Positions 17,071 through 25,234 of a stretch of DNA of 64,000 nt are shown here, piece by piece. Source of the DNA: Bacteroides sp. Its GTDB lineage: Bacteria; Bacteroidota; Bacteroidia; Bacteroidales; Muribaculaceae. The notes under the pieces were generated by a model, which was not told the DNA's origin, searched no databases, and was given only the letters and a program-made list of their open reading frames with translations. Location of the stretch: positions 62,001-126,000 of the forward strand of contig JAAVCK010000019.1 of NCBI GenBank assembly GCA_014802325.1. The letters are read 5' to 3'. The stretch's first letter is position 1, and the number at the start of each line of letters is the position of its first letter. Both the position numbers and the translations under genes were made by a program.

Positions 17071-17783
17071 TACAGCAAGTCAAGTAGTTCATTCAGCGAA
17101 CCTATCTGCGACGGATGCACGGCAGCGTCTTCATCGGCCGTCCAGCCTTTACCTTTTATCCATGCCACATGACATCCTATGGATTCGGCAGGCAATATAT
17201 CTTTCTTCAGGCTGTCGCCAACCACGAGCACTTCATCAGGACGCATCCCGAGCGCTTCAACGCCAAGACGGAATATGGCAGGATCGGGTTTTCGCACTCC
17301 CACCACGGCACTCTCTATAATATCGTCGAAATACTTGCGAAGGTCAAAATCCGTCAGTACAGCCTCTACATTGCCATAGAAATTGCTCACCAGCACGAGC
17401 GGGAAGCGGGCGCAGAGAGCTTCTAACACAGGTCGTGCTTCTTCCACGCACTCACGCGCTGCATCATAGCAGTAGCGTGCTATTGCGGGAGCATACTTCT
17501 CTACATCGACTTGCTCTAATGCACCGCGCTCAACCAGATAGCCGAGTTCGAGTGTCATCTTTATGAGCAGCAGGTCATAGAAATTATGATGAGGATATAT
17601 ATGGCGGTTACGGGCCAGTTCACGTTCGGCCTCCACATATACTTCCCTGAAAAGATTCTTATCTATATCAAGACCGGCGGCGAGGTAGCCATCGAAGATA
17701 ACCTCGCTCCAATGCACGCCCCGACTGTCGATTGTGCCGCCGTAGTCAAAAATTATACCTTTAAGATTTTCAATATTTTCCAT
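17070..17783 (-). CDS. HAD-superfamily hydrolase with atypical motif I
   Basis: 237 aa from the ATG at 17783 (MENIENLKGIIFDYGGT). A GTG-like longer start would add residues inside the upstream gene. Motif I reads DYGGT rather than DxDxT: the nucleophile Asp is present but the second Asp (acid/base) is Gly. Motif II is LVSNFYG, motif III includes the K of GVRKPDP, and motif IV is VVGDSLKKDI. The fold is clear, but loss of the second Asp could alter or slow phosphatase chemistry. The first 14 bases overlap the CDP-alcohol phosphotransferase gene, so it is probably part of the same pathway, perhaps removing a phosphate from its product. Confidence 0.85.
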   Translation of the reverse strand: MENIENLKGIIFDYGGTIDSRGVHWSEVIFDGYLAAGLDIDKNLFREVYVEAERELARNRHIYPHHNFYDLLLIKMTLELGYLVERGALEQVDVEKYAPAIARYCYDAARECVEEARPVLEALCARFPLVLVSNFYGNVEAVLTDFDLRKYFDDIIESAVVGVRKPDPAIFRLGVEALGMRPDEVLVVGDSLKKDILPAESIGCHVAWIKGKGWTADEDAAVHPSQIGSLNELLDLL

Positions 17784-18723
17784 CTTTAAGCTGGCTAATA
17801 AAAGAGTTGCAGACATGCTCATGACGTATAACCATATAGATGAGCAATATGTTCAGTACAGTCAGTTCAAAAGCGAAATACAGCCAAGGCATCTGAAGGA
17901 AGAGCGACACGAAAAGGGCTATCGTGCGCCAGTTGAACGAAAGAATATTGGTATACTTCATGAGCGGGAGCGACTTCACGCGGAATGCATCGCGGAAACT
18001 CTGCGGCACGTTTCCATCGGGGAATCGGTCGTTGAGTTCCTTACGCAGCCGCTGCATGGCGGGAGCGGTGGCTTCCTGCTGCACGGTGTAGTTATAATAA
18101 ACTTTCATGGTCAGACGCTTCCAGAATCCCACCTTGGGGGCTTCCTCTTCTATCTGACGGCGGAGTTGAGCAGAATCTTCCAGTTCAGCGCCGTCTTTGC
18201 CTTTCAGGAAATAGAGATGAAACTGACGGTAGTAGTCGGCCATGGCGGCCTGCTTGGCATGGCACAGACCGGTCACTACCGCAATCACCCATATAAGCCA
18301 CGGATGTGACATGAAGAAATCCGAGGTAACATTTTCGCGCAGACATATAGCCACATATATAGTAGCGAACCATACATCGCCGCTCAGTCCGTCAAGTATA
18401 CGTCCGAGGCGCGAATACTGCTTGGTCATTCGTGCGAGCTGACCGTCAGCGCTGTCAAACGAGTTGGCCCATATCAGCAGCAACATACCTATCACATTGA
18501 TCCATAGCACCGGATAGTAGAAAGCCACTCCGGCACCGATACCTATAATGATCGAAGCTATGGTGATAGCGTTGGGGGTAATGCCAAGGCGCGCGGCCAG
18601 ACATGCCCACATATACCCTATCGGTCGATAAAATGCAAGGTCGATATGCTCTTCGGTGTCCATCGACTTCAGTGAGTCGCGATACGACGAGCCTGCTTGT
18701 GAAGAAGATTTGTCAGTTGCCAT
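17770..18723 (-). CDS. CDP-alcohol phosphatidyltransferase family membrane enzyme
   Basis: 317 aa, several transmembrane segments. It carries the family motif DSADGQLARMTKQYSRLG followed by RILDGLSGD, matching D-xx-DG-xx-AR-x8-G-xxx-D. The last Asp comes after four residues instead of the usual three. The family transfers a phospho-alcohol from a CDP-activated donor to a hydroxyl acceptor (for example phosphatidylinositol-phosphate, phosphatidylglycerophosphate or di-inositol-phosphate synthesis). A long insert of soluble residues (about 165-240) follows the active site. Its start overlaps the stop of the ATP-grasp gene by one base. The donor is probably made by the nucleotidyltransferase two genes upstream. 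The exact lipid or polyol product is unknown. Confidence 0.87.
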   Translation of the reverse strand: MATDKSSSQAGSSYRDSLKSMDTEEHIDLAFYRPIGYMWACLAARLGITPNAITIASIIIGIGAGVAFYYPVLWINVIGMLLLIWANSFDSADGQLARMTKQYSRLGRILDGLSGDVWFATIYVAICLRENVTSDFFMSHPWLIWVIAVVTGLCHAKQAAMADYYRQFHLYFLKGKDGAELEDSAQLRRQIEEEAPKVGFWKRLTMKVYYNYTVQQEATAPAMQRLRKELNDRFPDGNVPQSFRDAFRVKSLPLMKYTNILSFNWRTIALFVSLFLQMPWLYFAFELTVLNILLIYMVIRHEHVCNSFISQLKDGKY

Positions 18724-19586
18724 TACTTCCGGTTTTTAATTTTATTCAGGATAGCTTTTGCGATATGAGGAGCGGCTTCTGTACGACAGGGTGCGAAACT
18801 GGGCCAGTCGTTGAAATCAATGATACGGATCGTGCCGTCGGGCGACACGATACAGTCACCGCCATACACCACTACGTCGAGCACATCTGCTGCCCTATGG
18901 CATATATCCACAAGTTCCGCATGATCGAAAGCTATACCCCTGGAGTGTCCGTTGATAGCTTCATGGCCATACTTGCTGTGACCTTCATCGTAGGGATAAA
19001 ACCAGAAGAAGAAGTCAGTCCCTGCCACGCCGTAAAATTTTATCAGATCGCCTTCGAGGTGGCGATTGATTACAGCTCGGTTAATTCCGCGCAGGAAATA
19101 TTCATGAAGCACATCCTGAGCCTCCTCGGGATGGCGGACGAAACTTACGTCTTCCTTATGCATGGCATGAAAATCACCGCGTTTTATCCAGCAGCGGGTG
19201 AAGTCGGCTTTGCGGAGAGCGTCGGTCACCATCTCGTTGGTATTCACCATCAGGCTCTCAGGATAAGGGATATTACTGCCGAGAAGTATACGTGTCATTC
19301 GCTCGCGCGTACAGTTTTCTATACCGTAACCCGAGTTTATGACCAGACATCCCTCGTCTTCCATGCGCTGAAGCGCGTGGATGGATCGCTGCTCCCTGCA
19401 CATGTTTACTATAATTTTTTCATCGACGGCACCTGCATTGAGCTGCTCCTCGGAGTAAATTTTCACTTCGCATCCACGCTTGCGCAGGTGTTCGGCCGTC
19501 AAGTTGAATATCGCCGCATCGTTGCCTATATGATTGGGCGAATAGGCACCGGCGCGCATGATTCCAGCTATCTTTATTTCTGACAT
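18723..19586 (-). CDS. ATP-grasp family protein (RimK / inositol-phosphate-kinase-like)
   Basis: 287 aa. Residues 1-95 form a Rossmann-like N-domain. From about 100 the protein resembles an ATP-grasp domain: RMTRILLGSNIPYPESL, a CWIKRGDF lysine strand, IDFNDWPSF near the end (metal-binding D and N) and GDCIVSPDG. This ending is reminiscent of ATP-grasp ligases and of inositol-polyphosphate kinases. No signal peptide. It is encoded 2 bases after the nucleotidyltransferase gene and overlaps the CDP-alcohol phosphotransferase gene. It could phosphorylate or ligate the headgroup precursor, but that role is inference. Confidence 0.75.
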   Translation of the reverse strand: MSEIKIAGIMRAGAYSPNHIGNDAAIFNLTAEHLRKRGCEVKIYSEEQLNAGAVDEKIIVNMCREQRSIHALQRMEDEGCLVINSGYGIENCTRERMTRILLGSNIPYPESLMVNTNEMVTDALRKADFTRCWIKRGDFHAMHKEDVSFVRHPEEAQDVLHEYFLRGINRAVINRHLEGDLIKFYGVAGTDFFFWFYPYDEGHSKYGHEAINGHSRGIAFDHAELVDICHRAADVLDVVVYGGDCIVSPDGTIRIIDFNDWPSFAPCRTEAAPHIAKAILNKIKNRK

Positions 19587-19588
19587 TG

Positions 19589-20284
19589 TTATTTGATAAA
19601 TTCTTGGGCAGTAGCTATATCACCGGCATGATCCACGTCGATGATCTTATCTATCACATAAGCGCGCAGGTCGAGACCGGCTTCTACCAGGCGGCGCTGA
19701 TAGTTGCGCATCCTTGCCACTCCGTCGGTCATACAGCGGTCAAGTACATCCACGGCTTTGGGAGTCAACCCGTAGATACCTCCCGATACATACCTCACAC
19801 CATCGGCCGGGGTGTCAAGGAATCCCGTGATGCGTAGCTCGTTGTCAGTGGCCACATACAGAGGCTTCTCATCGTCGATAAACGGTGTTACGGCCATATA
19901 TCCTTCGGCCTTGTCGTCGGCTATAAACGCATCGATGTATTTCCTGAAATCGTCCTCGCGGAAGATGGTGTCGACCGTGGTCAGACAGAATTTCCCCTCC
20001 GGTATCACCTTGCTCACTTCGTAAAAGCTGTGCATGGAGCTGGGAGTGGTCTTCACTACAAGATTGAGCGGCACGGGCAGGTCCAGACCGCGGAGAAATT
20101 CCCTCACTTCGGTCATTTGTTCATTGACAATCACGCTCAGGCTCTCGGGACTCGACTGCATGAAGATGTCGATGAGTCGCTTGATCATTGGCACACCGTT
20201 GAGCCTGACAAGAGGCTTGGGCAGCGACACGCCTTCGCTTACAAGTCGTGATCCCTCGCCGGCGGCTATTATACCGTAATGCAT
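19589..20284 (-). CDS. Sugar/polyol-phosphate nucleotidyltransferase
   Basis: 231 aa of the GT-A NTP-transferase fold. It has IIAAGEGSRL, then PKPLVRLNGVPMIKR for NTP and metal binding, CLTTVDTIF as the DxD-like site, and SGGIYGLTP. Size and order resemble CTP:phosphocholine or inositol-1-P cytidylyltransferases as well as hexose-1-P forms. Together with the CDP-alcohol phosphotransferase downstream, CTP as cosubstrate is the natural guess. It lies 35 bases after pdxA and 2 bases before the ATP-grasp gene. It differs clearly from the MurU-like and RfbA enzymes elsewhere in the window. Confidence 0.83.
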   Translation of the reverse strand: MHYGIIAAGEGSRLVSEGVSLPKPLVRLNGVPMIKRLIDIFMQSSPESLSVIVNEQMTEVREFLRGLDLPVPLNLVVKTTPSSMHSFYEVSKVIPEGKFCLTTVDTIFREDDFRKYIDAFIADDKAEGYMAVTPFIDDEKPLYVATDNELRITGFLDTPADGVRYVSGGIYGLTPKAVDVLDRCMTDGVARMRNYQRRLVEAGLDLRAYVIDKIIDVDHAGDIATAQEFIK

Positions 20285-20319
20285 CGGTTGAAACGTTTAG
20301 ATTTTATGGTTGACTGTGA

Positions 20320-21414
20320 TTACTGATTGGATTTTTTCTCGCGGGGAAGTTTGTCACTTCCTCGGTCAAAGTTCTGTTTACGCAACGGATTGGCGGTAGC
20401 TTCTGCATGATGGCCGCGGCTGCGATAAATATCGATGGCCTGATAGATGGCATTGCGCATCGAGTCGGGATCGGCCTGACCTTTACCTGCTATATCGTAA
20501 GCAGTGCCGTGGTCGGGCGAAGTGCGCACGTAGGGCAGCCCGGCAGTAAAATTAATACCCTCATCACCGGCTATGAGTTTAAACGGTGTGAGACCCTGAT
20601 CATGATACATGGCAAGCACACCGTCGAATTTGGCATACGCTCCGCTGCCGAAGAATCCGTCGGCGGAATAAGGGCCGAAGCACAGCACTTTTTTAGCCTT
20701 CGCATCAGCTATGGCCGGTGCCACTATTTCAGCATCAGCCTTACCTATCACACCGTTGTCGCCTACATGCGGATCAAGCGACAGCACCGCAATGCGCGGT
20801 TTGTGGATTCCGAAATCAGCCTTCAGCGATTCTTCAAGTCGAAGTATGCTCCGCTCCACGAGTTCGCGGGTCACATTCCCTGCCACTTCTTCTATAGGCA
20901 GATGAATGGTTACCAATGCCACCTTAAGCCGGTCGCTCACCATGATCATTAGAGCGTCGCCGCGATTACCGAGCGACGATTCAAGATATTCCGTGTGACC
21001 GGGAAAGGTGAATGAAGTGGAGTGGATATTATGTTTGTTGATGGGAGCTGTAACGAGTACGTCGATATCACCGGCTCGCAGATCAGTCACCGCGCGCTCA
21101 AGTGCGGAAAAGGCAGCCTGACCGGCTACTTCTGTTGACTGGCCTATATTGAGAGCCGTATCATCGGCCACCACATTAATAATATTAAATCTGTCGCTAC
21201 GGGCGTCGTCGGCCGACTCGATGACATTGAATTTTATTTCGGGCAGCTCCATGATCTTGGTATGTTCGGCGGCAATCCTGTCGGAGCCGTAGACCACTAT
21301 ATCGCAAAGTTCGAGCAACCGCTCGTCTTCGAGCGCCTTCAGTATCACTTCATAAGCGATAGAATTTATGTCACCGTGGGAGATACCCACCCTTATCTTT
21401 TTATCTTGTTCCAT
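20320..21414 (-). CDS. pdxA: 4-hydroxythreonine-4-phosphate dehydrogenase
   Basis: A pyridoxal-5'-phosphate biosynthesis enzyme that oxidises 4-phosphohydroxythreonine with NAD. 364 aa from the ATG at 21414 (MEQDKKIRVGISHGDIN); a GTG at 21438 would add eight residues before the conserved start. It has APINKHNIH and FPGHTEYLE (metal-binding His), LDPHVGDNG, AMYHDQGLTPFK and LPYVRTSPDHGTAYDIAG. The last 25 residues are polar and not conserved. First gene of the minus-strand run that continues into the nucleotidyltransferase. No pdxJ or serC nearby. Confidence 0.94.
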   Translation of the reverse strand: MEQDKKIRVGISHGDINSIAYEVILKALEDERLLELCDIVVYGSDRIAAEHTKIMELPEIKFNVIESADDARSDRFNIINVVADDTALNIGQSTEVAGQAAFSALERAVTDLRAGDIDVLVTAPINKHNIHSTSFTFPGHTEYLESSLGNRGDALMIMVSDRLKVALVTIHLPIEEVAGNVTRELVERSILRLEESLKADFGIHKPRIAVLSLDPHVGDNGVIGKADAEIVAPAIADAKAKKVLCFGPYSADGFFGSGAYAKFDGVLAMYHDQGLTPFKLIAGDEGINFTAGLPYVRTSPDHGTAYDIAGKGQADPDSMRNAIYQAIDIYRSRGHHAEATANPLRKQNFDRGSDKLPREKKSNQ

Positions 21415-21580
21415 GTATATCGTAAAGTTTTTTCGCACCCGGATGACCGAGTTGCGGACATTTCAAGGCGCTAAATTACTCATTTTTCCGCAACCCTGCG
21501 GCCTCTAAGCGGGAGCAATTCCCTAAAGATACAAATTTTAACAATCGTATACCGCTTTTAACTAATGATAAAGAGCCACA

Positions 21581-21613
21581 TTGGTACTCTTCCAAATATT
21601 TTCACTACTTTTG
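21581..21613 (+). promoter_or_regulatory. Bacteroidetes-type promoter of the patatin gene
   Basis: TTG at 21581-21583, a 22-base spacer (slightly long), and TACTTTTG at 21606-21613. The ATG at 21621 begins only 7 bases after the -7 box, so the transcript would have almost no leader. The remaining part of this 206-base divergent region (21415-21580) is AT-rich and shows no gene. Confidence 0.6.
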
Positions 21614-21620
21614 TAGCAAT

Positions 21621-22412
21621 ATGCTGAACGTATTTAAATTCAACTTCAAGCCCTACCGCTTAGGGCTCGCCTTGAGCGGCGGTGGAGCGAGGGGTTTCGC
21701 CCACGCAGGTGCTCTTCAGGCATTTGAAGAAATGCACATAAAGCCCGATGTCATAGCAGGCGTAAGTGCCGGATCTGTAGTAACGGTGCTCTATGCCGCC
21801 GGACTCACTCCTATCGAAATTCTTGAGGCTTTCGCATCGGCCAAGTTCACCGATTTTGCCAAGCTCGGCATGCCCAGCGGAGGCTTTTTCAGCATGGACG
21901 GCTTCAAGAATTTCCTAAAAGACAATCTGCGCTCCTATAAAAACATCGAGCAACTCCCCATCCCGTCGATAATATGCGCTACCGATCTCGACCAAGGCAT
22001 ACCCGTGGCGTTCTACGACGGCGAGATTACCGAGCGAGTGGCTGCTTCGTGCTCAATCCCCATCGTATTCAAGCCGGTAAAAATTGACGGACACACATAT
22101 GTAGACGGTGGCGTGATACACAATCTACCCGCTTGGGCACTGCGCGACAAGTGTAAATACGTGATAGGCGTAAACTGTAGCCCCGTACCTGACCGCGGAC
22201 CGGCCGATTCGATCATGGATGTGGCTCAACGCACATATGATATTATGGTAAAGTCCAACGCACGCGCAGATATGAAACTGTGTGATCTCGCCATTACGAT
22301 AGATGATATAGCCACTCACAAGGTGTTCAGCCTCGCTCAGATCGAACGTGTGTTTCGCATTGGCTACGAAACCACCATGCGCGAACTCGTCAAAGTGGGA
22401 TTCAGAAAATAA
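21621..22412 (+). CDS. Patatin-like phospholipase family protein
   Basis: 263 aa cytoplasmic-type patatin (RssA/YlbK group) without a signal peptide. The oxyanion-hole motif is LSGGGARGFAHAG (19-31), the nucleophile elbow is GVSAGSV (S49) and the second member of the Ser-Asp dyad is VDGGVIHN (about D161). Predicted lipid acyl hydrolase; substrate unknown. It is followed 11 bases later by the alpha-amylase gene, with which it has no evident metabolic link. Confidence 0.92.
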   Translation: MLNVFKFNFKPYRLGLALSGGGARGFAHAGALQAFEEMHIKPDVIAGVSAGSVVTVLYAAGLTPIEILEAFASAKFTDFAKLGMPSGGFFSMDGFKNFLKDNLRSYKNIEQLPIPSIICATDLDQGIPVAFYDGEITERVAASCSIPIVFKPVKIDGHTYVDGGVIHNLPAWALRDKCKYVIGVNCSPVPDRGPADSIMDVAQRTYDIMVKSNARADMKLCDLAITIDDIATHKVFSLAQIERVFRIGYETTMRELVKVGFRK

Positions 22413-22423
22413 TTAACCGATAT

Positions 22424-24172
22424 ATGAAACAGAAACCGGTAATATACCAGATATTCACCCGTCTTTTCACCAACGACAACCCTACATGTGTGCCCGGAGG
22501 CACAATAGCTCAAAACGGCTCCGGCAAACTCAACAACATCACCCCGCGCGTACTGAAATCAATCAAGGAACTTGGCATAACCCACGTGTGGTATACCGGA
22601 GTGATAGAGCACGCCACGAAATCAGACTACTCAGCTTTCGGTATCACCCCCGACAACCCTCATGTAGTCAAAGGTCAGGCCGGATCGCCCTACGCCATAA
22701 AGGATTACTACGACATCGACCCCGATCTGGCCGAAAACGTAGCTGAACGAATGAAGGAGTTTGAGGCACTTGTCGACCGTACTCACAAGGGCGGCATGAA
22801 AGTGATAATTGATTTCGTGCCTAACCACACAGCCCGTAACTATCACTCCGACGCTCGGCCGGCCGGCATACGCGATCTCGGCGAGGACGATGATCCCAAT
22901 CTCTTTTTCGGCCACGACAACAATTATTATTACATCACCCGCCAGCTGTTTTCTCCGTCGGTTGACATGGGTCAGGGCGATGATGCGTACGTGGAATTCC
23001 CGGCCAAGGCCACGGGCGACGACTGCTTCTCGGCTTTCCCGGGTGTAAACAACTGGTACGACACCGTAAAACTCAACTATGGAGTGGACTACGGCGACGG
23101 ATCTCGTCACTTTCAACCCATACCCTCCACTTGGTTCAAGATGCTCAACATTCTTCGCTTCTGGGCATCGAAAGGAGTCGACGGTTTCCGCTGCGATATG
23201 GTCCACATGGTACCTCTCGAATTTTGGGAATGGGCCATACCCAATGTGAAAGACCGCTATCCCGACATTATCTTCATAGCCGAGATATACGACACGTATC
23301 TTTACCGCCCCTTCATTGAGCGCGGCGGGTTTGACTATCTGTATGATAAGGTCAACCTATATGACACGCTGATAGGTATCGAGTGCGCCAACTACTCAGC
23401 CGCCACCATCACAAGCTCCTGGCAGCGCACTGACGGACTCGGCCCTCACATGCTAAACTTTCTTGAGAATCACGACGAGCAACGATTTGCCTCGCGTTTC
23501 AAGGCAGGCGACCCTGCCAAAGTGTATCCTTCGCTTGTGGTAAGCTCCACTATCAATACCGGCCCGATGATGATATATGCCGGACAGGAACTCGGCGAAA
23601 AGGCCGATGATGCTGAAGGCTACAGCGGCCTTGACGGACGAACCACGATATTTGACTACTGGAGTGTACCGACACTGCGCCGCTGGTATAACGGCGGAAA
23701 ACCTGACGGCTCACTGCTCACACCGGCCGAGAAGCATCTTCGCGCCCGATATGCCCACATACTCGGACTGCTCAACAAGGAAAAAGCATTTTCGGAAGGA
23801 AAATTTTTCGATCTGATGTATGTCAACTATCAGAATCCCACTCTTAACCCTCACCGACACTATGTATATATGCGTTCACACGAAGGTGAAACGATATTCG
23901 TGGCCGCTAATTTCGGTGACACTCCTGCCGAACTGAAGGTCAACATTCCCATGCACGCATTTGAATACCTTAACATACCTCAGGGTCATGCGCCCGCCAA
24001 GGAACTGCAATCGGGCGAAACTGACGACAAGATGCTCATACCCGATGGCACTTTCGACGTCAACGTGCCCGCCCACGACGCCGTGATGTGGAAATTCCGT
24101 CATGCCGATGTCCGCCCTCAGCGTCACGAAACAGCAGCCACGACCCCTCGCCCCAAGAAGTCAAAACGGTAA
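22424..24172 (+). CDS. GH13 alpha-amylase family enzyme, cytoplasmic
   Basis: 582 aa with a (beta/alpha)8 barrel. It has VIIDFVPNHT (region I), GFRCDMVH (nucleophile D258), IAEIYD (acid/base E287) and ENHDEQ (transition-state Asp D351). The C-terminal beta-domain is followed by a basic tail rich in Lys, Pro and Thr. There is no signal peptide, so it probably acts on intracellular glycogen or imported maltooligosaccharides, in line with glgB at 43.5 kb. The exact linkage and product specificity cannot be read. The start MKQKPVIYQIFTRLF is typical for the group. Confidence 0.9.
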   Translation: MKQKPVIYQIFTRLFTNDNPTCVPGGTIAQNGSGKLNNITPRVLKSIKELGITHVWYTGVIEHATKSDYSAFGITPDNPHVVKGQAGSPYAIKDYYDIDPDLAENVAERMKEFEALVDRTHKGGMKVIIDFVPNHTARNYHSDARPAGIRDLGEDDDPNLFFGHDNNYYYITRQLFSPSVDMGQGDDAYVEFPAKATGDDCFSAFPGVNNWYDTVKLNYGVDYGDGSRHFQPIPSTWFKMLNILRFWASKGVDGFRCDMVHMVPLEFWEWAIPNVKDRYPDIIFIAEIYDTYLYRPFIERGGFDYLYDKVNLYDTLIGIECANYSAATITSSWQRTDGLGPHMLNFLENHDEQRFASRFKAGDPAKVYPSLVVSSTINTGPMMIYAGQELGEKADDAEGYSGLDGRTTIFDYWSVPTLRRWYNGGKPDGSLLTPAEKHLRARYAHILGLLNKEKAFSEGKFFDLMYVNYQNPTLNPHRHYVYMRSHEGETIFVAANFGDTPAELKVNIPMHAFEYLNIPQGHAPAKELQSGETDDKMLIPDGTFDVNVPAHDAVMWKFRHADVRPQRHETAATTPRPKKSKR

Positions 24173-24233
24173 TAGAAGCTTATGTTGATAAAAAAACTTG
24201 AATCACGTAGGCTGTCAATTCGCAAAAAATAGC

Positions 24234-24241
24234 TAATTTTG
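24234..24241 (+). promoter_or_regulatory. Probable -7 element upstream of prs
   Basis: TAATTTTG matches TAnnTTTG. No TTG lies at the proper distance; CTG 19 bases upstream is the closest. The ATG of prs follows at 24281, giving a leader of about 35 bases. Confidence 0.45.
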
Positions 24242-24280
24242 CTCATCCAAAACCATCCTTATACACATCATCATAAAATC

Positions 24281-25225
24281 ATGAATGATAACTTAGCGCC
24301 TATCAAGGTGTTTTCCGGAACAAAGTCACGCTACATGGCCGAAGAAATCTGCAAGGATCTCGGCATAGAGTTGGGTAAAATGAACATCCAGTATTTCGCT
24401 GACGGCGAATTTGAGGTGTCGTTTGAGGAATCAATCCGCGGTTGCGAGGTCTACCTCGTTCAGTCGACATTCCCTAACACCGATAATCTCATGGAGCTCC
24501 TGCTGATGATCGACGCTGCCAAGCGCGCCTCGGCCAAATCGATTATCGCCGTTATGCCCTACTTCGGATGGGCGCGACAAGACCGCAAGGACAAGCCCCG
24601 CGTATCAATCGCAGCCAAGCTCGTGGCCGACCTGCTTTCTACTGCCGGCGTTGACCGCGTGATCACCATGGACCTTCATGCTGATCAGATCCAGGGCTTC
24701 TTCAATGTTCCCGTCGACCACCTTTACGGTTCGTCAGTGTTTATCCCTTACATCCAGAGCCTCGGTCTTGACGACCTCGTTATCGCTACGCCCGACGTAG
24801 GCGGTGCGAAGCGCGCCAACAGCTATGCCAAGTATCTTAATGTACCTCTTGTGCTATGCCACAAGCAGCGTGCTAAGGCCAACGTGGTTGCCAACATGAC
24901 AGTGATAGGCGACGTGAAAGACAAGAATGTGATACTCGTTGACGATATGGTCGACACCGCCGGTACCATCACCAAAGCCGCTGACCTGATGATGGCCAAC
25001 GGCGCACGTTCGGTACGCGCCCTCTGCTCTCACGCCATCATGAGCGATCCGGCTTCCGAACGAGTGGACAACTGCGCTCTTACAGAGATGATATTTACCA
25101 ACTCGATTCCTTTCAACAAGAATTGCAAGAAAGCTACCATCCTTTCGGTAGCTCGCCTGTTTGCCGATACCATCCGCCGCGTGCATTCCAACAAGTCTAT
25201 TTCCTCACAATATCTCATAAAGTAA
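24281..25225 (+). CDS. prs: Ribose-phosphate pyrophosphokinase (PRPP synthase)
   Basis: Makes PRPP from ribose-5-P and ATP for nucleotide, His and Trp synthesis. 314 aa from the ATG at 24281; the upstream in-frame TTG at 24239 overlaps the -7 box and is rejected. It has the N-terminal IKVFSGTKSRYMAEEI, the FADGE motif, YFGWARQDRKDKPR for ATP binding, DLHADQIQGFF, and the PRPP-binding loop VILVDDMVDTAGT. Full length. The final residues are typical, and the S9 peptidase gene follows after 9 bases. Confidence 0.96.
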   Translation: MNDNLAPIKVFSGTKSRYMAEEICKDLGIELGKMNIQYFADGEFEVSFEESIRGCEVYLVQSTFPNTDNLMELLLMIDAAKRASAKSIIAVMPYFGWARQDRKDKPRVSIAAKLVADLLSTAGVDRVITMDLHADQIQGFFNVPVDHLYGSSVFIPYIQSLGLDDLVIATPDVGGAKRANSYAKYLNVPLVLCHKQRAKANVVANMTVIGDVKDKNVILVDDMVDTAGTITKAADLMMANGARSVRALCSHAIMSDPASERVDNCALTEMIFTNSIPFNKNCKKATILSVARLFADTIRRVHSNKSISSQYLIK

Positions 25226-25234
25226 TCACAACCG

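Noticed and set aside
18603-19583. Long plus-strand open frame (326 codons) opposite the ATP-grasp gene
   Set aside because: The minus strand holds a complete domain protein with tight operon overlaps; the plus frame has no start context or motif.
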